From Henriciella sp. (lineage in GTDB: Bacteria; Pseudomonadota; Alphaproteobacteria; Caulobacterales; Hyphomonadaceae): 64,000 nucleotides of DNA. The DNA lies in NCBI RefSeq assembly GCF_029937755.1, contig NZ_JAPYPG010000003.1:248001-312000 (forward strand), given 5' to 3'. The position numbers were made by a program, and so were the translations under genes. Below, piece after piece: positions 40,056 through 50,689 of this stretch (positions are counted from its first letter, which is position 1; each line of letters opens with the position of its first letter). Below the pieces are notes generated by a model. The model was not told the origin of the DNA, did not search any database, and saw nothing but the letters and a program-made list of their open reading frames with translations.

Positions 40056-42782
40056 CTAATCCGTCGCGAGCGGTCCGATCTTTTTGCATCTAAGAGACGA
40101 AATCGCTGTTGTGACAGCCCTGTAGCGGGCTTCCAGATCCTCGAACGTCTCGCAGTTCGTCGCCAGGGCAAGACGGGTTTTCAGCCCCTGGGAAAACATG
40201 TCGGCGGTCAGTTCGGCCCCAACAGCCAATCGCTGGATCTGCTGGATGGACTGAAGGAAGGTGAAGCTCGACGTGATCGTCTCTACCTCATCAGCGCTGA
40301 GCGCCCCCTCCTCCCCAAGCGTCTCGGCAGCGTCAATCACCATGGGCAATACGCAATCCTCCTTGCCGGAAAGGAGCATGGCCTGCTGCAACACGAATTC
40401 GAGATCGATCAAACCACCTTCGACCAGCTTCAGGTCCCAGTCGCCACGCGGCGGGCGTTCCTTCCAGAGCCGGCGGCGCATGTCGAGGATATCGGTTTTG
40501 CGTTCGGCCTCCGGCTTGCCATGGATGATCGCATGACGGGCAATCTCAAGCGCGCGCTGGCCAAGCGCCTCGTCTCCGGCGACGGGCCGCAGCCGGGTCA
40601 GCGCCATCAGCTCCCAGGTCCAGGCGTCCTCATGCTGGTAACGGTCGAAAGCCTTGATGGAGGTCGCAACCGGTCCGGACCTGCCGGATGGACGCAACCG
40701 CATATCGACCTCGTAGAGGCTGCCCTCGGCAGTCTCGACGGAGATCGCAGTGATGAGGCGCTGGGCGAATTTGGTGAACCAGTGCCCGGCCTCCCCGGCA
40801 ACCCCTTCTTCCGCATCGAAGATGATGATCAGGTCGAGGTCCGACCCGGCCGTCAGCTCCTTGCCACCGAGCTTGCCGAGTGCGCCGATCGACCAGTGCC
40901 CCGGCTGGGGCCCATAGCGGCGCGCGGTCTCGATCGCTGCCGCCTCGGCCATCAGCTGGACGCAATGATCTGCAAGGTCACTCCAGGCGAGCGCAGCCTG
41001 CTGGGCCGGCAGGCGTGAATGCAGCAGGCGGTGACCGATCAGGAAGGCCCGCTCATTCTGCCAGCGGCGCACCTCATCCATCTGGCTCTCGAAATCCGCC
41101 TCGCGGGAGAGGGCCGGAGGGTATTCCTGCCCACTCGGCGTCACCAGCGCCTCAAGCAGGCCCGGCTGGCGTGACAGGGTCTGCGAAAGGCGCGGGGCGA
41201 TGGCGAGCGTCGTAACAAGATCTTCGAGAAGCGTGCCTTCATTGGCGAGCATGGAGAGCGTCTGGATGCCGGAGCTCAGCCCTTCGAAGAAGCGCGTGAA
41301 ACGGGTGAAGGCGGTATCCGGCTCCCCTGTCCGGCTCATCGCCTCGAGCAGTTCCGGCAGCAGCCCCGTAAGCAGGCCGCGGCCGCGTTCAGTCCGCGTG
41401 GCGGGTGTCTTGCCGCGATGCCAGTTGGCAACAGTGGCGATGATGCGCGACGGGTCAGAGAAGCCGTACTTCTTCAGCGTTTCGACCGTTCCTGGATCGT
41501 CGTCGACGCCGGTGAAGACGAGATTGCCGCGCGTGGCGGTTTCCTGCTTGCGCTCTTCTTCGGCGAACAGGTCGCGATAATGATGGTTTACCCGCGCGCG
41601 GACCTCTGAGACGGCCCTGTCGAAACCGGCCAGGTCCTCATGCCCACAAAGCTTTGCCACGCGGGTGCGAGCCTCCTCCTCCTTTGGCAGGCGATGGGTC
41701 TGCTGGTCCTCAAGCATCTGGATACGGTGCTCGATGCCGCGCAGGACCTGGTAAGCCTGCGACAGCTCCTCCCCGACTGCGGCATCGACAGACCCGGCCG
41801 CGACAAGAGCGTCGAGTCCTTTCAATGTCTTCTTGTGGCGCAGGAAACTGTTGCGCCCGCCCATAATGATCTGCTGCGTCTGGACGAAGAACTCGATCTC
41901 GCGGATGCCGCCGGGTCCGAGCTTCAGGTCTGGCGACGGGTCGGCAAGATCGCTGGCGCCTGTCTGTGAATTGATCATGCGCTTGATGGCCTGGACGTCG
42001 GCAATGGCCCAATAGTCCATATGGCGGCGCCAGACGAAGGGCTCGAGCATCGCGATGAAGCGTTCACCCGCCTTCATGTCGCCTGCGCAGGATCGCGCCT
42101 TGATCCAGACCATGCGCTCCCAGTTCTGACCGACGCTCTCATAGTAGATTTCGGCCATCTGGGTGGAGACGGCAGGCGGGGTGGATCCAGGGTCGGGACG
42201 CAGACGCAGATCGGTGCGAAAGACGTAGCCATCGCCGGTGATCTCCTCAAGCAGCCCCATCGTGTCCCGCACAACCTTGCTCGCCAGCTCACCAGCTTCC
42301 GGGACGCCTTCGGCAAAAACGGCCGGATCGTAGAAGATAGCCATGTCGATGTCGGAAGAATAGTTGAGCTCGAACGCTCCCATCTTGCCGAGCGCGATCA
42401 CAAACATGCCGTCAGGCTTGAGCCCGCGCATCCGCAGCGCTGACTGTAGCGCAGCATCCACGGCAAGGTCGGCGAAGCCCGTCAGATGGCCGGTAATATC
42501 CTGCAGAGGGGCAGCGCCAGAGAGGTCCATGGCAGCAACAGCCATATGGTTCTTGAGCTTCGCCTGGCGCAGCGCGGCCATGACCTCGTCTCGCGTCTCG
42601 AGACCTGCCGCCGCTTCGGCTTGTTTCATGGCATCCGCAGCCAGGACAGCCGGCCCATCTGCCTTCAGGAGAGCCAGCGCATCGGGGGCCCGCCGGACCA
42701 GTCTCGCGAGATAAGGGGCAAGCTGTGCGCCGGCGTCGAAGGCATCATGGCCGCTGTCGGCAAGAGGTCTGATCTCCAACAT
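40056..42782 (-). CDS. glnE: Bifunctional glutamine synthetase adenylyltransferase/deadenylyltransferase
   Basis: Two nucleotidyltransferase motifs (GKMGAFELNYSSDIDM, GKLGGKELTAGSDLDLI). Confidence 0.95.
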   Translation of the reverse strand: MLEIRPLADSGHDAFDAGAQLAPYLARLVRRAPDALALLKADGPAVLAADAMKQAEAAAGLETRDEVMAALRQAKLKNHMAVAAMDLSGAAPLQDITGHLTGFADLAVDAALQSALRMRGLKPDGMFVIALGKMGAFELNYSSDIDMAIFYDPAVFAEGVPEAGELASKVVRDTMGLLEEITGDGYVFRTDLRLRPDPGSTPPAVSTQMAEIYYESVGQNWERMVWIKARSCAGDMKAGERFIAMLEPFVWRRHMDYWAIADVQAIKRMINSQTGASDLADPSPDLKLGPGGIREIEFFVQTQQIIMGGRNSFLRHKKTLKGLDALVAAGSVDAAVGEELSQAYQVLRGIEHRIQMLEDQQTHRLPKEEEARTRVAKLCGHEDLAGFDRAVSEVRARVNHHYRDLFAEEERKQETATRGNLVFTGVDDDPGTVETLKKYGFSDPSRIIATVANWHRGKTPATRTERGRGLLTGLLPELLEAMSRTGEPDTAFTRFTRFFEGLSSGIQTLSMLANEGTLLEDLVTTLAIAPRLSQTLSRQPGLLEALVTPSGQEYPPALSREADFESQMDEVRRWQNERAFLIGHRLLHSRLPAQQAALAWSDLADHCVQLMAEAAAIETARRYGPQPGHWSIGALGKLGGKELTAGSDLDLIIIFDAEEGVAGEAGHWFTKFAQRLITAISVETAEGSLYEVDMRLRPSGRSGPVATSIKAFDRYQHEDAWTWELMALTRLRPVAGDEALGQRALEIARHAIIHGKPEAERKTDILDMRRRLWKERPPRGDWDLKLVEGGLIDLEFVLQQAMLLSGKEDCVLPMVIDAAETLGEEGALSADEVETITSSFTFLQSIQQIQRLAVGAELTADMFSQGLKTRLALATNCETFEDLEARYRAVTTAISSLRCKKIGPLATD

Positions 42783-42792
42783 GGGATGTCTC

Positions 42793-44196
42793 TTACTTGT
42801 CTCGCGGCAGGGTTAAAACCGCTTTCAGGCCTTTTGGCTGAGGCGGTCCATGTGTCCACAACAGATCGAGGTGCCCCTTGTGCAGCTCGGCCACCGCATC
42901 GGCCAGGGCAAGACCAAGCCCGGACCCGGCCTGGGTCCGCGCGGAATCAAGCCGGAAGAAACGCTCCTTGGCCTTGTCGCGCATATGTTCAGCAATGCCC
43001 GGACCATCATCGGACACAGTGATGATGACCGAGTCGGAGCTACGCCGCGCCGTAAAGGTGATCTCGCCATTTTCCGGCGTGTATTTCAGTGCGTTGTCGA
43101 GCAGGTTCGAGACCGCCTGCGCAATCAGTTCGCGGTCTCCGAGCACGATGATCGGCTGGGAGATGTCGCTGTTGAAGATGAGCCCCGCATCTTCGCAGGC
43201 CGGCTCATAAAGCTCGGCGAGTTCTTCAAGGACCTCGTGCAGATCGATCTTCACCATCCGCCCTTCGGAACCGGCATCAAGCCGCGAAAGCCGCAGGATG
43301 GCGTTGAAGGTCAGCAGCACCCGGTCGACTTCCTCCACTGTGCTGGCAAGGGTCTCGCGCGCCGTATCGGTATCCATGTCGGACAGGAGCGTGGTCTCCA
43401 ACCGGTTGCGCAGGCGCGAGAGCGGTGAGCGGAGATCATGTGCGATAGCATCGCCGGAATGCCGGCTTGCCGCCATCAGGCGCTCAAGTTTTTCCAGCAT
43501 GGTATTCAGATGCGTTGCCAGCCGGTCGAACTCGTCACCGGAGCCCTGGACAGGCGCGCGGATGGAGAGATTGCCTGCAACGATTTCTTCGGTCGTGCGG
43601 GTCAACTGCTCGGCGCGCCGGGCAGCGTAGCGGGAGATGAAGATCCCCCCGATCAGGGCCAGCAGCACGCCAATCGGCGCCGCCGTCGTGACGGCTTGGG
43701 TAATGCGCCGGACAATCCGCCCGCGTTCGCCCGTCTCGATGGCGACGAGAAGGACATTGCCATTGGCCAGCTTCACGATCCGGCCCTCAGCCTCGGTGAC
43801 GACTGCCTCGCCATTGCCGCGCGGCATCTCGATCGACAGGCTGACCATGCTGACTTCGCCAACCGTTTCAGGCGGAGAGACCGGCAAATAGGGAAAGTCC
43901 CCGATGATGCGTTCGCCGTCAGGGGTTTCCAGCTGATAACGAAAAGGGGCGCCCGGAACGAGCGCCCTCTCGATGACAGATTGTTCGAGGCGTTCCAGAC
44001 CGCCAGCATTATAGGCCAGGCCAAGCGCCCGCATCTCCGCATCCAGCCGCTGGTCGGCTTCTGCACGCAGAGAGCCGACCGTCGCCTGATACAGATAGGC
44101 GAGCAGCAGGAACGAGAACAGCCCGAACAGGACTGAGTAGACGAGCGCCAGCCGGAAGGTTGAGGTCCGGACAAAGGCGAAGGGGCCTGACTTCAT
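42793..44196 (-). CDS. HAMP-containing sensor histidine kinase
   Basis: SGDAIAHDLRSPLSRLRNRLE H-box; LLDNALKYTPENGEI; DDGPGIAEHMRDKAKERFFRLDSART. Confidence 0.93.
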   Translation of the reverse strand: MKSGPFAFVRTSTFRLALVYSVLFGLFSFLLLAYLYQATVGSLRAEADQRLDAEMRALGLAYNAGGLERLEQSVIERALVPGAPFRYQLETPDGERIIGDFPYLPVSPPETVGEVSMVSLSIEMPRGNGEAVVTEAEGRIVKLANGNVLLVAIETGERGRIVRRITQAVTTAAPIGVLLALIGGIFISRYAARRAEQLTRTTEEIVAGNLSIRAPVQGSGDEFDRLATHLNTMLEKLERLMAASRHSGDAIAHDLRSPLSRLRNRLETTLLSDMDTDTARETLASTVEEVDRVLLTFNAILRLSRLDAGSEGRMVKIDLHEVLEELAELYEPACEDAGLIFNSDISQPIIVLGDRELIAQAVSNLLDNALKYTPENGEITFTARRSSDSVIITVSDDGPGIAEHMRDKAKERFFRLDSARTQAGSGLGLALADAVAELHKGHLDLLWTHGPPQPKGLKAVLTLPRDK

Positions 44197-44870
44197 GCCT
44201 GTAGGCAGTAACCCGCACCGCGCACCGTTTGAAGGAGGGCCTCGTCAAAATCCTTGTCAATTTTCGCGCGAAGTCGCGAAATATGGACATCGATGACATT
44301 GGTCTGGGGGTCGAAATGGTAGTCCCAGACCTTCTCAAGCAGCATCGTGCGGGTCACGACCTGACCGGCATGGCGCATCAGGAATTCCAGAAGACGGAAT
44401 TCGCGCGGCTGCAGGTCGATCTTCTGGCCCTGGCGCCAAACCTTGCGGTCCAGCAGGTCCATTTCGAGATCACCGACTCTCAGCTTGGTCACCGGCGGCT
44501 CGTCCTGGACCTGACGGCGGCCCAGTGCCTCGACACGCGCGGCCAGTTCTGCCGGCGCGAAGGGTTTGGCGAGATAATCGTCTGCGCCGACCTTCAGACC
44601 TTCGACACGGTTGTCGACATCCGAGAGCGCCGAAAGGAAGAGAGCCGGCGTCTGCCCGCCCCCATTCCGGTATTCCTCAACGAGCTTCAGCCCGTCCTTT
44701 TCCGGCAGCATCCGATCGACAACGAGCGCGTCGAACGCCCCATCACGGGCCAGGGCAAGGCCGTTGGCGCCGTCATAGGCCGTTTCCACGTCATGGCCGG
44801 CTTCTGAGAGCACCTTGTTGATGAATGTCGCGTGCTCGCGATCATCCTCGATTATCAGGACCCGCATCAT
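44193..44870 (-). CDS. OmpR/PhoB-family response regulator
   Basis: MMRVLIIEDDREHATFINKVLSEAGHDVETAYDG; LVVDRMLPEKDGL; winged-helix C terminus. Confidence 0.94.
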   Translation of the reverse strand: MMRVLIIEDDREHATFINKVLSEAGHDVETAYDGANGLALARDGAFDALVVDRMLPEKDGLKLVEEYRNGGGQTPALFLSALSDVDNRVEGLKVGADDYLAKPFAPAELAARVEALGRRQVQDEPPVTKLRVGDLEMDLLDRKVWRQGQKIDLQPREFRLLEFLMRHAGQVVTRTMLLEKVWDYHFDPQTNVIDVHISRLRAKIDKDFDEALLQTVRGAGYCLQA

Positions 44871-44886
44871 GGGCACTCCTTTACTA

Positions 44887-46437
44887 TCAGTCTTCAGACT
44901 GCTCGCCGATGTCGGTGGTAACGAACATTGTCCGCTGGCCGTTCCGCACAGCGAGAAGCAGCTTGTCACGCCCCTTCGCCTTCACGTCTGCGATTGCCTT
45001 CTCCAGGTCATCAACCGAGGAGACCGGCATGTTCGCAGCCGACAGAAGCGCCATGCCCGGGCGAATGCCCAGTTCGCGCAGCGGACTGTCGGATTCCAAG
45101 TCACCGATGATCAGGCCGGCTTCGTCATCGTCCAGCCCCATCGCCTTGCGGGCGGCACTGTCGAGCGGACGCAGGCTCACGCCGAGCGGACCTTCTTCAG
45201 CCTCGCCGCCTGATGAGTCCGGGCTGTTGGAGCCTGACGGTGCCAGCTCACTCGGATCTACCGGGCGTTCGCCCACGGTGACATTGATTTCCTGACGCTC
45301 GCCGTCCCGCAGAACGGTGAATTTGTTTTTCGAGCCGGCCATCAGGCCGCCGACCATGCGGGTCACGGAAGTTGCGTCAGTCGCATCGCGGCCATTGACC
45401 GAGAGGATGACATCTCCACGTTGCAGGCCGGCCTTGCGAGCCGGGCTCTCATCATTGACGTCGGCAATAATCGCGCCCTTGGCCTCTTTCAGACCCTGCG
45501 CCTCTGCCATATCCCGGGTGACATCCTGGATGGTCACACCCAGCCAGCCACGCGACACCTTACCGTCCTTGATAAGGGCATTTGTAACTTCGATAGCCAG
45601 TTCCGCCGGAATGGCGAAACCGATGCCGACGGAGCCGCCGGTCGGGGAGAAGATTGCCGTGTTAACACCGACCACTCGGCCCTGAAGGTCAAAGGTCGGG
45701 CCACCGGAATTGCCGCGGTTGATGGCTGCGTCGATCTGCAGGAAGTCGGTATACGGGCTGTCGCCGCCAAGCTCGCGCCCATCGGCGGACAGGATGCCAG
45801 CGGTTGCCGTACCACCCAGACCGAACGGGTTGCCGAGCGCGACGACCCAGTCGCCGCGGCGAAGCCGGGTATCGGATTCGAACTCGACATAGGGATATGT
45901 GCCGGGGTCGGTGACCTTGATCACCGCCAGGTCGGTCTGCGGGTCTGTGCCGACGAGTTCTGCTTCAAGCTCGCGGCCATCTTCCAGTACAACCTCGATT
46001 TCGGTTGCATCCTGGACGACGTGATTGTTGGTGACGATGAAGCCTTCATCGGAAATGAAGAAACCGGACCCGAGCGAGCGGGCCTCACGGGTGCGAGGCT
46101 CTTCCTCCTGCTCACCCTCCTCATTTTCGCGGTCGCGCATATAGTCATCGAAGCCGGGCAAGCCACGGAAGCGTTCGAAGAACTCTTCCATATTGCCCAT
46201 GTTGGAGACTTCACGCTCGGAAACCACGTTCACGCTGACGACTGCCGGGCTGACCTCTTCAATCAGATCAGCGAAACTCATGGGGGCACCCTTTGGCGCC
46301 TGGATCGTGATGGGCTGCTTGGCGTCGGCCTGCTGGAAGGTTTGTGGTGCGTAGACCAGCGCTCCTGTCAGACCGGCGCCTGCTATTGCGGCCGCCAGAG
46401 CCTGCTTCGATATACCAAACGACTTCATCTTGATCAC
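44887..46437 (-). CDS. degP: DegP/HtrA-type periplasmic serine endoprotease
   Basis: TNNHVV, TDLAVIKV, GNSGGP catalytic regions; two PDZ domains. Confidence 0.94.
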   Translation of the reverse strand: MIKMKSFGISKQALAAAIAGAGLTGALVYAPQTFQQADAKQPITIQAPKGAPMSFADLIEEVSPAVVSVNVVSEREVSNMGNMEEFFERFRGLPGFDDYMRDRENEEGEQEEEPRTREARSLGSGFFISDEGFIVTNNHVVQDATEIEVVLEDGRELEAELVGTDPQTDLAVIKVTDPGTYPYVEFESDTRLRRGDWVVALGNPFGLGGTATAGILSADGRELGGDSPYTDFLQIDAAINRGNSGGPTFDLQGRVVGVNTAIFSPTGGSVGIGFAIPAELAIEVTNALIKDGKVSRGWLGVTIQDVTRDMAEAQGLKEAKGAIIADVNDESPARKAGLQRGDVILSVNGRDATDATSVTRMVGGLMAGSKNKFTVLRDGERQEINVTVGERPVDPSELAPSGSNSPDSSGGEAEEGPLGVSLRPLDSAARKAMGLDDDEAGLIIGDLESDSPLRELGIRPGMALLSAANMPVSSVDDLEKAIADVKAKGRDKLLLAVRNGQRTMFVTTDIGEQSED

Positions 46438-46540
46438 TCAACCTCCTGAAACGTGTCTCGGCCTATCAATATTGGGCGCGATGCTAGGATAGTGCCAGCA
46501 TGGAAGTGAATTAAACATCATTTAGACATGAGTAAGGCAC

Positions 46541-47788
46541 TCAGGCGTTTTCATTGGATTTTTCGGCGGGTTGCGGTGTGATCCGAGTTCTTATGATTGT
46601 CTCGCTATCGAACGTCCTGTGCACCGGGCAACGCTCGGCAATCTCCCCAAGGCGGGCGATCTGGTCTTCGTCCAGCGCGCCTTCGACTTCTATTTCCAGC
46701 GCGAATACATCAACCTTGTCTCCGGGCTCACAGGTCTTGCAGTCTTCAGCGTGCGCCTTGTTGTAGTTCACCCGGACAGTGACCCGCTCGAGTGGCCATG
46801 ACTTCCGCCGCGCATACATGCGAAGCGTCATTGCCGTACAGGCGCCCAGCCCTGCTGTGACCCACTCATAGGGGTCAGGCCCGGTATCGGCGCCGCCAAT
46901 CTCTTCCGGTTCGTCGGCTAGGTATCGCTTGCCATTGATGAGGACCTCGTTCTGGAAATCGCTCGCCTCGCCCGTCTCACGAACGATCACGTCATGGGTC
47001 TGTTCAAGCAGGTCACCACCCTCGGCAGCTCCAGCCAGGTAGCGGTTCGCCCAGGCCGCAATCATGCTGGCCGCGAATGCGCTGTCTTCAGGCTTCGAGA
47101 GGAAATGATCTGCCCCATCCAGGCTGATGAAGCTCTTGGGGTGGAGGGCCGCGATGAACAGCCCGCTCGCATTGTCGATGCCGACCACTTCATCGGTTGG
47201 CCCATGCAGGATCAGCAGTGGCAGACGAAGCGTGCTGACCGCCTCGCCCACATCGGAGGCCCGCAGGTCTTCCACGAACTGCTTCGTGATCACGAATGGC
47301 CGGCCGCCCAGCTTCACCTGCGCACGGCCCTTTTCCTCGATATCCTCGATGCGGTCAGCGAAATGGTGGATTACATGGCCGGCATCAGACGGGGCGCCGA
47401 TCGTCGCCACGGCTTTAACGCCATCGATCTTCTTCGCAGCAACAATGACGGCAGCCCCGCCCAGCGAGTGACCAACGAGCAGGTCAGGCGCGCGACCGGT
47501 GCCCGCCATCCAGCCGGCGGCTGCGACAAGGTCAGCGACATTGCTGGAAAAATCCGTCGATGCGAAGTCGCCATCGGATTCACCAAGCCCGGTAAAATCG
47601 AAGCGCAGGACGCCGATGCCGCGTTCGGCCAGGCCCTTGGCGACGCGCAAGGCGGCGAAGGATTGTTTTGAACAGGTGAAACAGTGCGCCACGATTGCCC
47701 AGCCGCGCAGCGTGCCAACAGGATGGTCTATTCGTCCGGCCAGGGTCTGGCCGTCCGATCCCTCGAATTGAACGGTTTCGGTTTGCAT
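46541..47788 (-). CDS. Bifunctional alpha/beta hydrolase-OsmC family protein
   Basis: GHSLGGAA hydrolase nucleophile elbow; C-terminal OsmC part (GLGACTAMTLRMYARRKSWPLERVTV). Confidence 0.9.
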   Translation of the reverse strand: MQTETVQFEGSDGQTLAGRIDHPVGTLRGWAIVAHCFTCSKQSFAALRVAKGLAERGIGVLRFDFTGLGESDGDFASTDFSSNVADLVAAAGWMAGTGRAPDLLVGHSLGGAAVIVAAKKIDGVKAVATIGAPSDAGHVIHHFADRIEDIEEKGRAQVKLGGRPFVITKQFVEDLRASDVGEAVSTLRLPLLILHGPTDEVVGIDNASGLFIAALHPKSFISLDGADHFLSKPEDSAFAASMIAAWANRYLAGAAEGGDLLEQTHDVIVRETGEASDFQNEVLINGKRYLADEPEEIGGADTGPDPYEWVTAGLGACTAMTLRMYARRKSWPLERVTVRVNYNKAHAEDCKTCEPGDKVDVFALEIEVEGALDEDQIARLGEIAERCPVHRTFDSETIIRTRITPQPAEKSNENA

Positions 47789-47866
47789 TCCCGGTCTCCT
47801 TCCACGTCGCGCCTAACGGGCAGATAGGACCATGGATGCCTGCCGGCCATCAAAACCTTTGTGACC

Positions 47867-48289
47867 TCAGGGTGAGCCAGCCTCTTCAGGGTCCACCGGC
47901 TCGACCGCGCCAGAAGCGTTCGAGCCACCCCGCCGCAGCGCAAAGATGAGAGCGCCCCCTGCAATGAGCAGGACAAAAGGTGCGCCCCAGAGCAGCCAGC
48001 CGCCGGGCCCTTCCGAACTCGGACGGAAAAGCACGAACTCGCCATAGCGTTCTGAAAACCAGTCCCTGATCTCCTCATCCGACATGCCATCGGCCACCAT
48101 CGCGCGCACCCGGTCCCGCATGTCTGCGGCAATGTCGGAGCCGGAATTGGAGATCGGTTCATTCTCGCAAGCCACACAGCGGATCTCGCGCATCAGATCC
48201 TGCGCGCGGGCTTCCTGCTTCGGGTCATCGAGCTGTGCGCCGCCCTCAGCGGCAAAGAGCACCAGAAGAGCCGCCAGAACCGCCTTCAT
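47867..48289 (-). CDS. ccmH: Cytochrome c-type biogenesis protein CcmH
   Basis: LMREIRCVACENEPISNSGSDIAADMRDRVR (RCxxC motif). Confidence 0.95.
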   Translation of the reverse strand: MKAVLAALLVLFAAEGGAQLDDPKQEARAQDLMREIRCVACENEPISNSGSDIAADMRDRVRAMVADGMSDEEIRDWFSERYGEFVLFRPSSEGPGGWLLWGAPFVLLIAGGALIFALRRGGSNASGAVEPVDPEEAGSP

Positions 48290-50202
48290 GCCGTTTCCTC
48301 CTCCGCATCCTTGCGTGTCCGTGTGCGCTTGCCTGCCATACTGAGGCCCGCGCCAAGGGCGATGAGCACGACTCCAAGGTACACGAAATCGATAAGCGGG
48401 TTGAGGAAGACCTCGAAGGTCCAGCGGGTCTCGCCTGCCCGGTTCCGCCGGCCATCGCCGAGCGCAATATAGAGATCGCTCGTACCGGTCTTGTGGATGG
48501 CGGTTTCAGTCGTGGGCATACGCGCGGCCGGATAATAGCGTTTCTGCGGCTGCATCTGCGCTGCCGTTCCACCGCGAACAGCCGTCAGCGTTGCACGCTC
48601 GGCATACCAGTTCGGGCCTTCGACGCTGGAAACGTCGTCGAGACGGACGTCCCAGCCGGCCACCGTCTGCGTCTCGCCCTCCTGCAGGGCGAGCGTCGTC
48701 TGCGTCCGGCCAGAACTCTGCAGCACGGCACCGATCACGAAGATGCCAAGCCCGGCATGCGCGAGCGTCATGCCCCAGACTCGCAGCGGCATTTTCGGTA
48801 GGCGGGCAAACGTCTTTGCCCGTCGCCAGATTTCCTGCCCGGCTCCAAAGATCAGCCAGACGCCCAGGGCAAGTCCGACACCGGCCAGCAACGGTATGTT
48901 CAGCGGGCCAATGCCCGCGAGCCAGAACGCCGCGACGATCCCGGCAAAACCAAGCGCCCATTTCCAGAGCGAGGACAGGTCCGCTTTACCCCAGGCCCAG
49001 GCCTGCACGACCGGGAGAGCCACAAGAGCGAGCGCCATGATCGGCGTGAAAGTCAGATTGAAGTACGGTTCACCGACAGAAATGGTCTGCCCCACCGCCT
49101 CGGCGATCAGCGGAAACAGTGTGCCTAGAAGGACGGTGAAGGTCGCGACTGTCAGGATGAGATTATTGCCCATCAGCGCCCCTTCCCTGCTGGTCGCCAG
49201 CCATTCCGGGCCACCCGAAAGCTTCGGCGCGCGCAGGGCGAACAGCACAAGCGCCGCGCCACCAAGAATGAGAAGCCCAGCCAGAAGGACCGACCCGCGC
49301 AGCGGGTCGACAGCGAAGGAGTGAACCGAGGTCAGCACACCGGAGCGCACAAGGAACGCCCCCAGCAGTGAGAAGCAGAAGGCGAGCACCGCCAGCAAGG
49401 CTGTCCAGGCCGAGAAGCTGCCGCGCTTTTCCGTCACGATGATGGAGTGCATCAGTGCCGCGCCGATCAGCCAGGGCATCAGGCTGGCATTCTCGACCGG
49501 GTCCCAGAACCACCAGCCACCCCAGCCAAGCTCGTAATACGCCCAGTAGCTGCCAAGCGCGATGCCGAGTGTCAGGGGCACAAAGGCCGCGAGCGCCCAG
49601 CCGCGCGCCTGCTTGGCCCATTGCCGGTCAATCCGGCCCTCGATCAGGCCGGCGGCCGCAAGCGCAAAGACAAAGGAGTAGCCGACATAGCCGAGGTAAA
49701 GCATCGGCGGATGGATCGCGAGCGCCGGGTCCTGCAGCAGCGGATTAAGCCCTTGCCCCTGCAGCGGCGCCGGGTCCAACCGGGTAAATGGTGACGAAGC
49801 AAAAAGCAGATAGGCCAGCGATGCAAGGTTGAGCAGGCCCTGTACACCAAGCGCGCGCGACTCGAATTTTGGCCGGTCAGACTTCATCAGCCATCCGCCA
49901 GCTGCGCCGAAGCCAAGCCCGACAAGGCACCACAGCGCCATCGAGCCTTCATGGTTTCCCCATGTCCCGGCGATCTTGTAGCCGAAGGGCTTCAGCGTGT
50001 GGGAATGCGCGGCCACCAGCTCAACGGAGAAGTCAGATCGCGCAAAGGCATAGACCAGCGTAAAGAAGGCAAAACCCATGGCTGCAAAGCCAAGCCCGGC
50101 AAAGAGGCCGGACTGGTCCCTGTCGCCCCTCAGTCCGAAGCCTGCCTGCAGGCCACAGAAAACGAGCGCGAGGAAGGCTGCGAAATGCCCCGCTTCAATC
50201 AT
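48286..50202 (-). CDS. ccmF: Heme lyase CcmF/NrfE family subunit
   Basis: KIAGTWGNHEGSMALW; WAYYELGWGGWWFWDPVENASLMPWLIGAALMHSI. Confidence 0.96.
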   Translation of the reverse strand: MIEAGHFAAFLALVFCGLQAGFGLRGDRDQSGLFAGLGFAAMGFAFFTLVYAFARSDFSVELVAAHSHTLKPFGYKIAGTWGNHEGSMALWCLVGLGFGAAGGWLMKSDRPKFESRALGVQGLLNLASLAYLLFASSPFTRLDPAPLQGQGLNPLLQDPALAIHPPMLYLGYVGYSFVFALAAAGLIEGRIDRQWAKQARGWALAAFVPLTLGIALGSYWAYYELGWGGWWFWDPVENASLMPWLIGAALMHSIIVTEKRGSFSAWTALLAVLAFCFSLLGAFLVRSGVLTSVHSFAVDPLRGSVLLAGLLILGGAALVLFALRAPKLSGGPEWLATSREGALMGNNLILTVATFTVLLGTLFPLIAEAVGQTISVGEPYFNLTFTPIMALALVALPVVQAWAWGKADLSSLWKWALGFAGIVAAFWLAGIGPLNIPLLAGVGLALGVWLIFGAGQEIWRRAKTFARLPKMPLRVWGMTLAHAGLGIFVIGAVLQSSGRTQTTLALQEGETQTVAGWDVRLDDVSSVEGPNWYAERATLTAVRGGTAAQMQPQKRYYPAARMPTTETAIHKTGTSDLYIALGDGRRNRAGETRWTFEVFLNPLIDFVYLGVVLIALGAGLSMAGKRTRTRKDAEEETA

Positions 50203-50624
50203 GAAGTCGCCTGCCGGGCCTTCTTCAGCTCGCGAGGTTCATAGTTCTCGTCATGCTTGGCGAGGATGCTGTCGGCGGTGAAGTCGCCCGTCTCGCCGAA
50301 ACGGCCGGTTGCCACCACGCCCTCGCCTTCACGGAACAGATCCGGGGTAATGCCAGTATAGCTGACCTCGACTGTCTCGCCGGAGCCATCCTCAATGAGA
50401 AAGGTCATGTCGGCGCCGTCACCATAGGCAATAGAGCCTTCCTGGACCCAGCCGCCCACACGCACACGCTTGCCCGATTCCGGCATGCCCTGCTCGGCGA
50501 TCAGGCCGGGGGTATAGAACAGGTCGGCATGCTGGCGCAGCGCGACTGTCGCCAGCGCGACAGCCCCGATCAGCAGCGTTGCTGCCGCCCCGACACCCCA
50601 GAGTCTCTTCGTCCTAGCTCTCAT
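50199..50624 (-). CDS. ccmE: Cytochrome c maturation protein CcmE
   Basis: KRVRVGGWVQEGSIA...GVVATGRFGETGDFTADSILAKHDENYEPREL (heme-binding HDENY). Confidence 0.96.
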   Translation of the reverse strand: MRARTKRLWGVGAAATLLIGAVALATVALRQHADLFYTPGLIAEQGMPESGKRVRVGGWVQEGSIAYGDGADMTFLIEDGSGETVEVSYTGITPDLFREGEGVVATGRFGETGDFTADSILAKHDENYEPRELKKARQATS

Positions 50625-50689
50625 GCGCGCATCCTATACCGGAAGCCTGCCCAAATGACACTGCGACCGAAACATCCAGGCAGTTGCCC

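Noticed and set aside
45421-46449. 342-aa plus-strand ORF
   Set aside because: Antisense of degP; no plausible start region or motifs.
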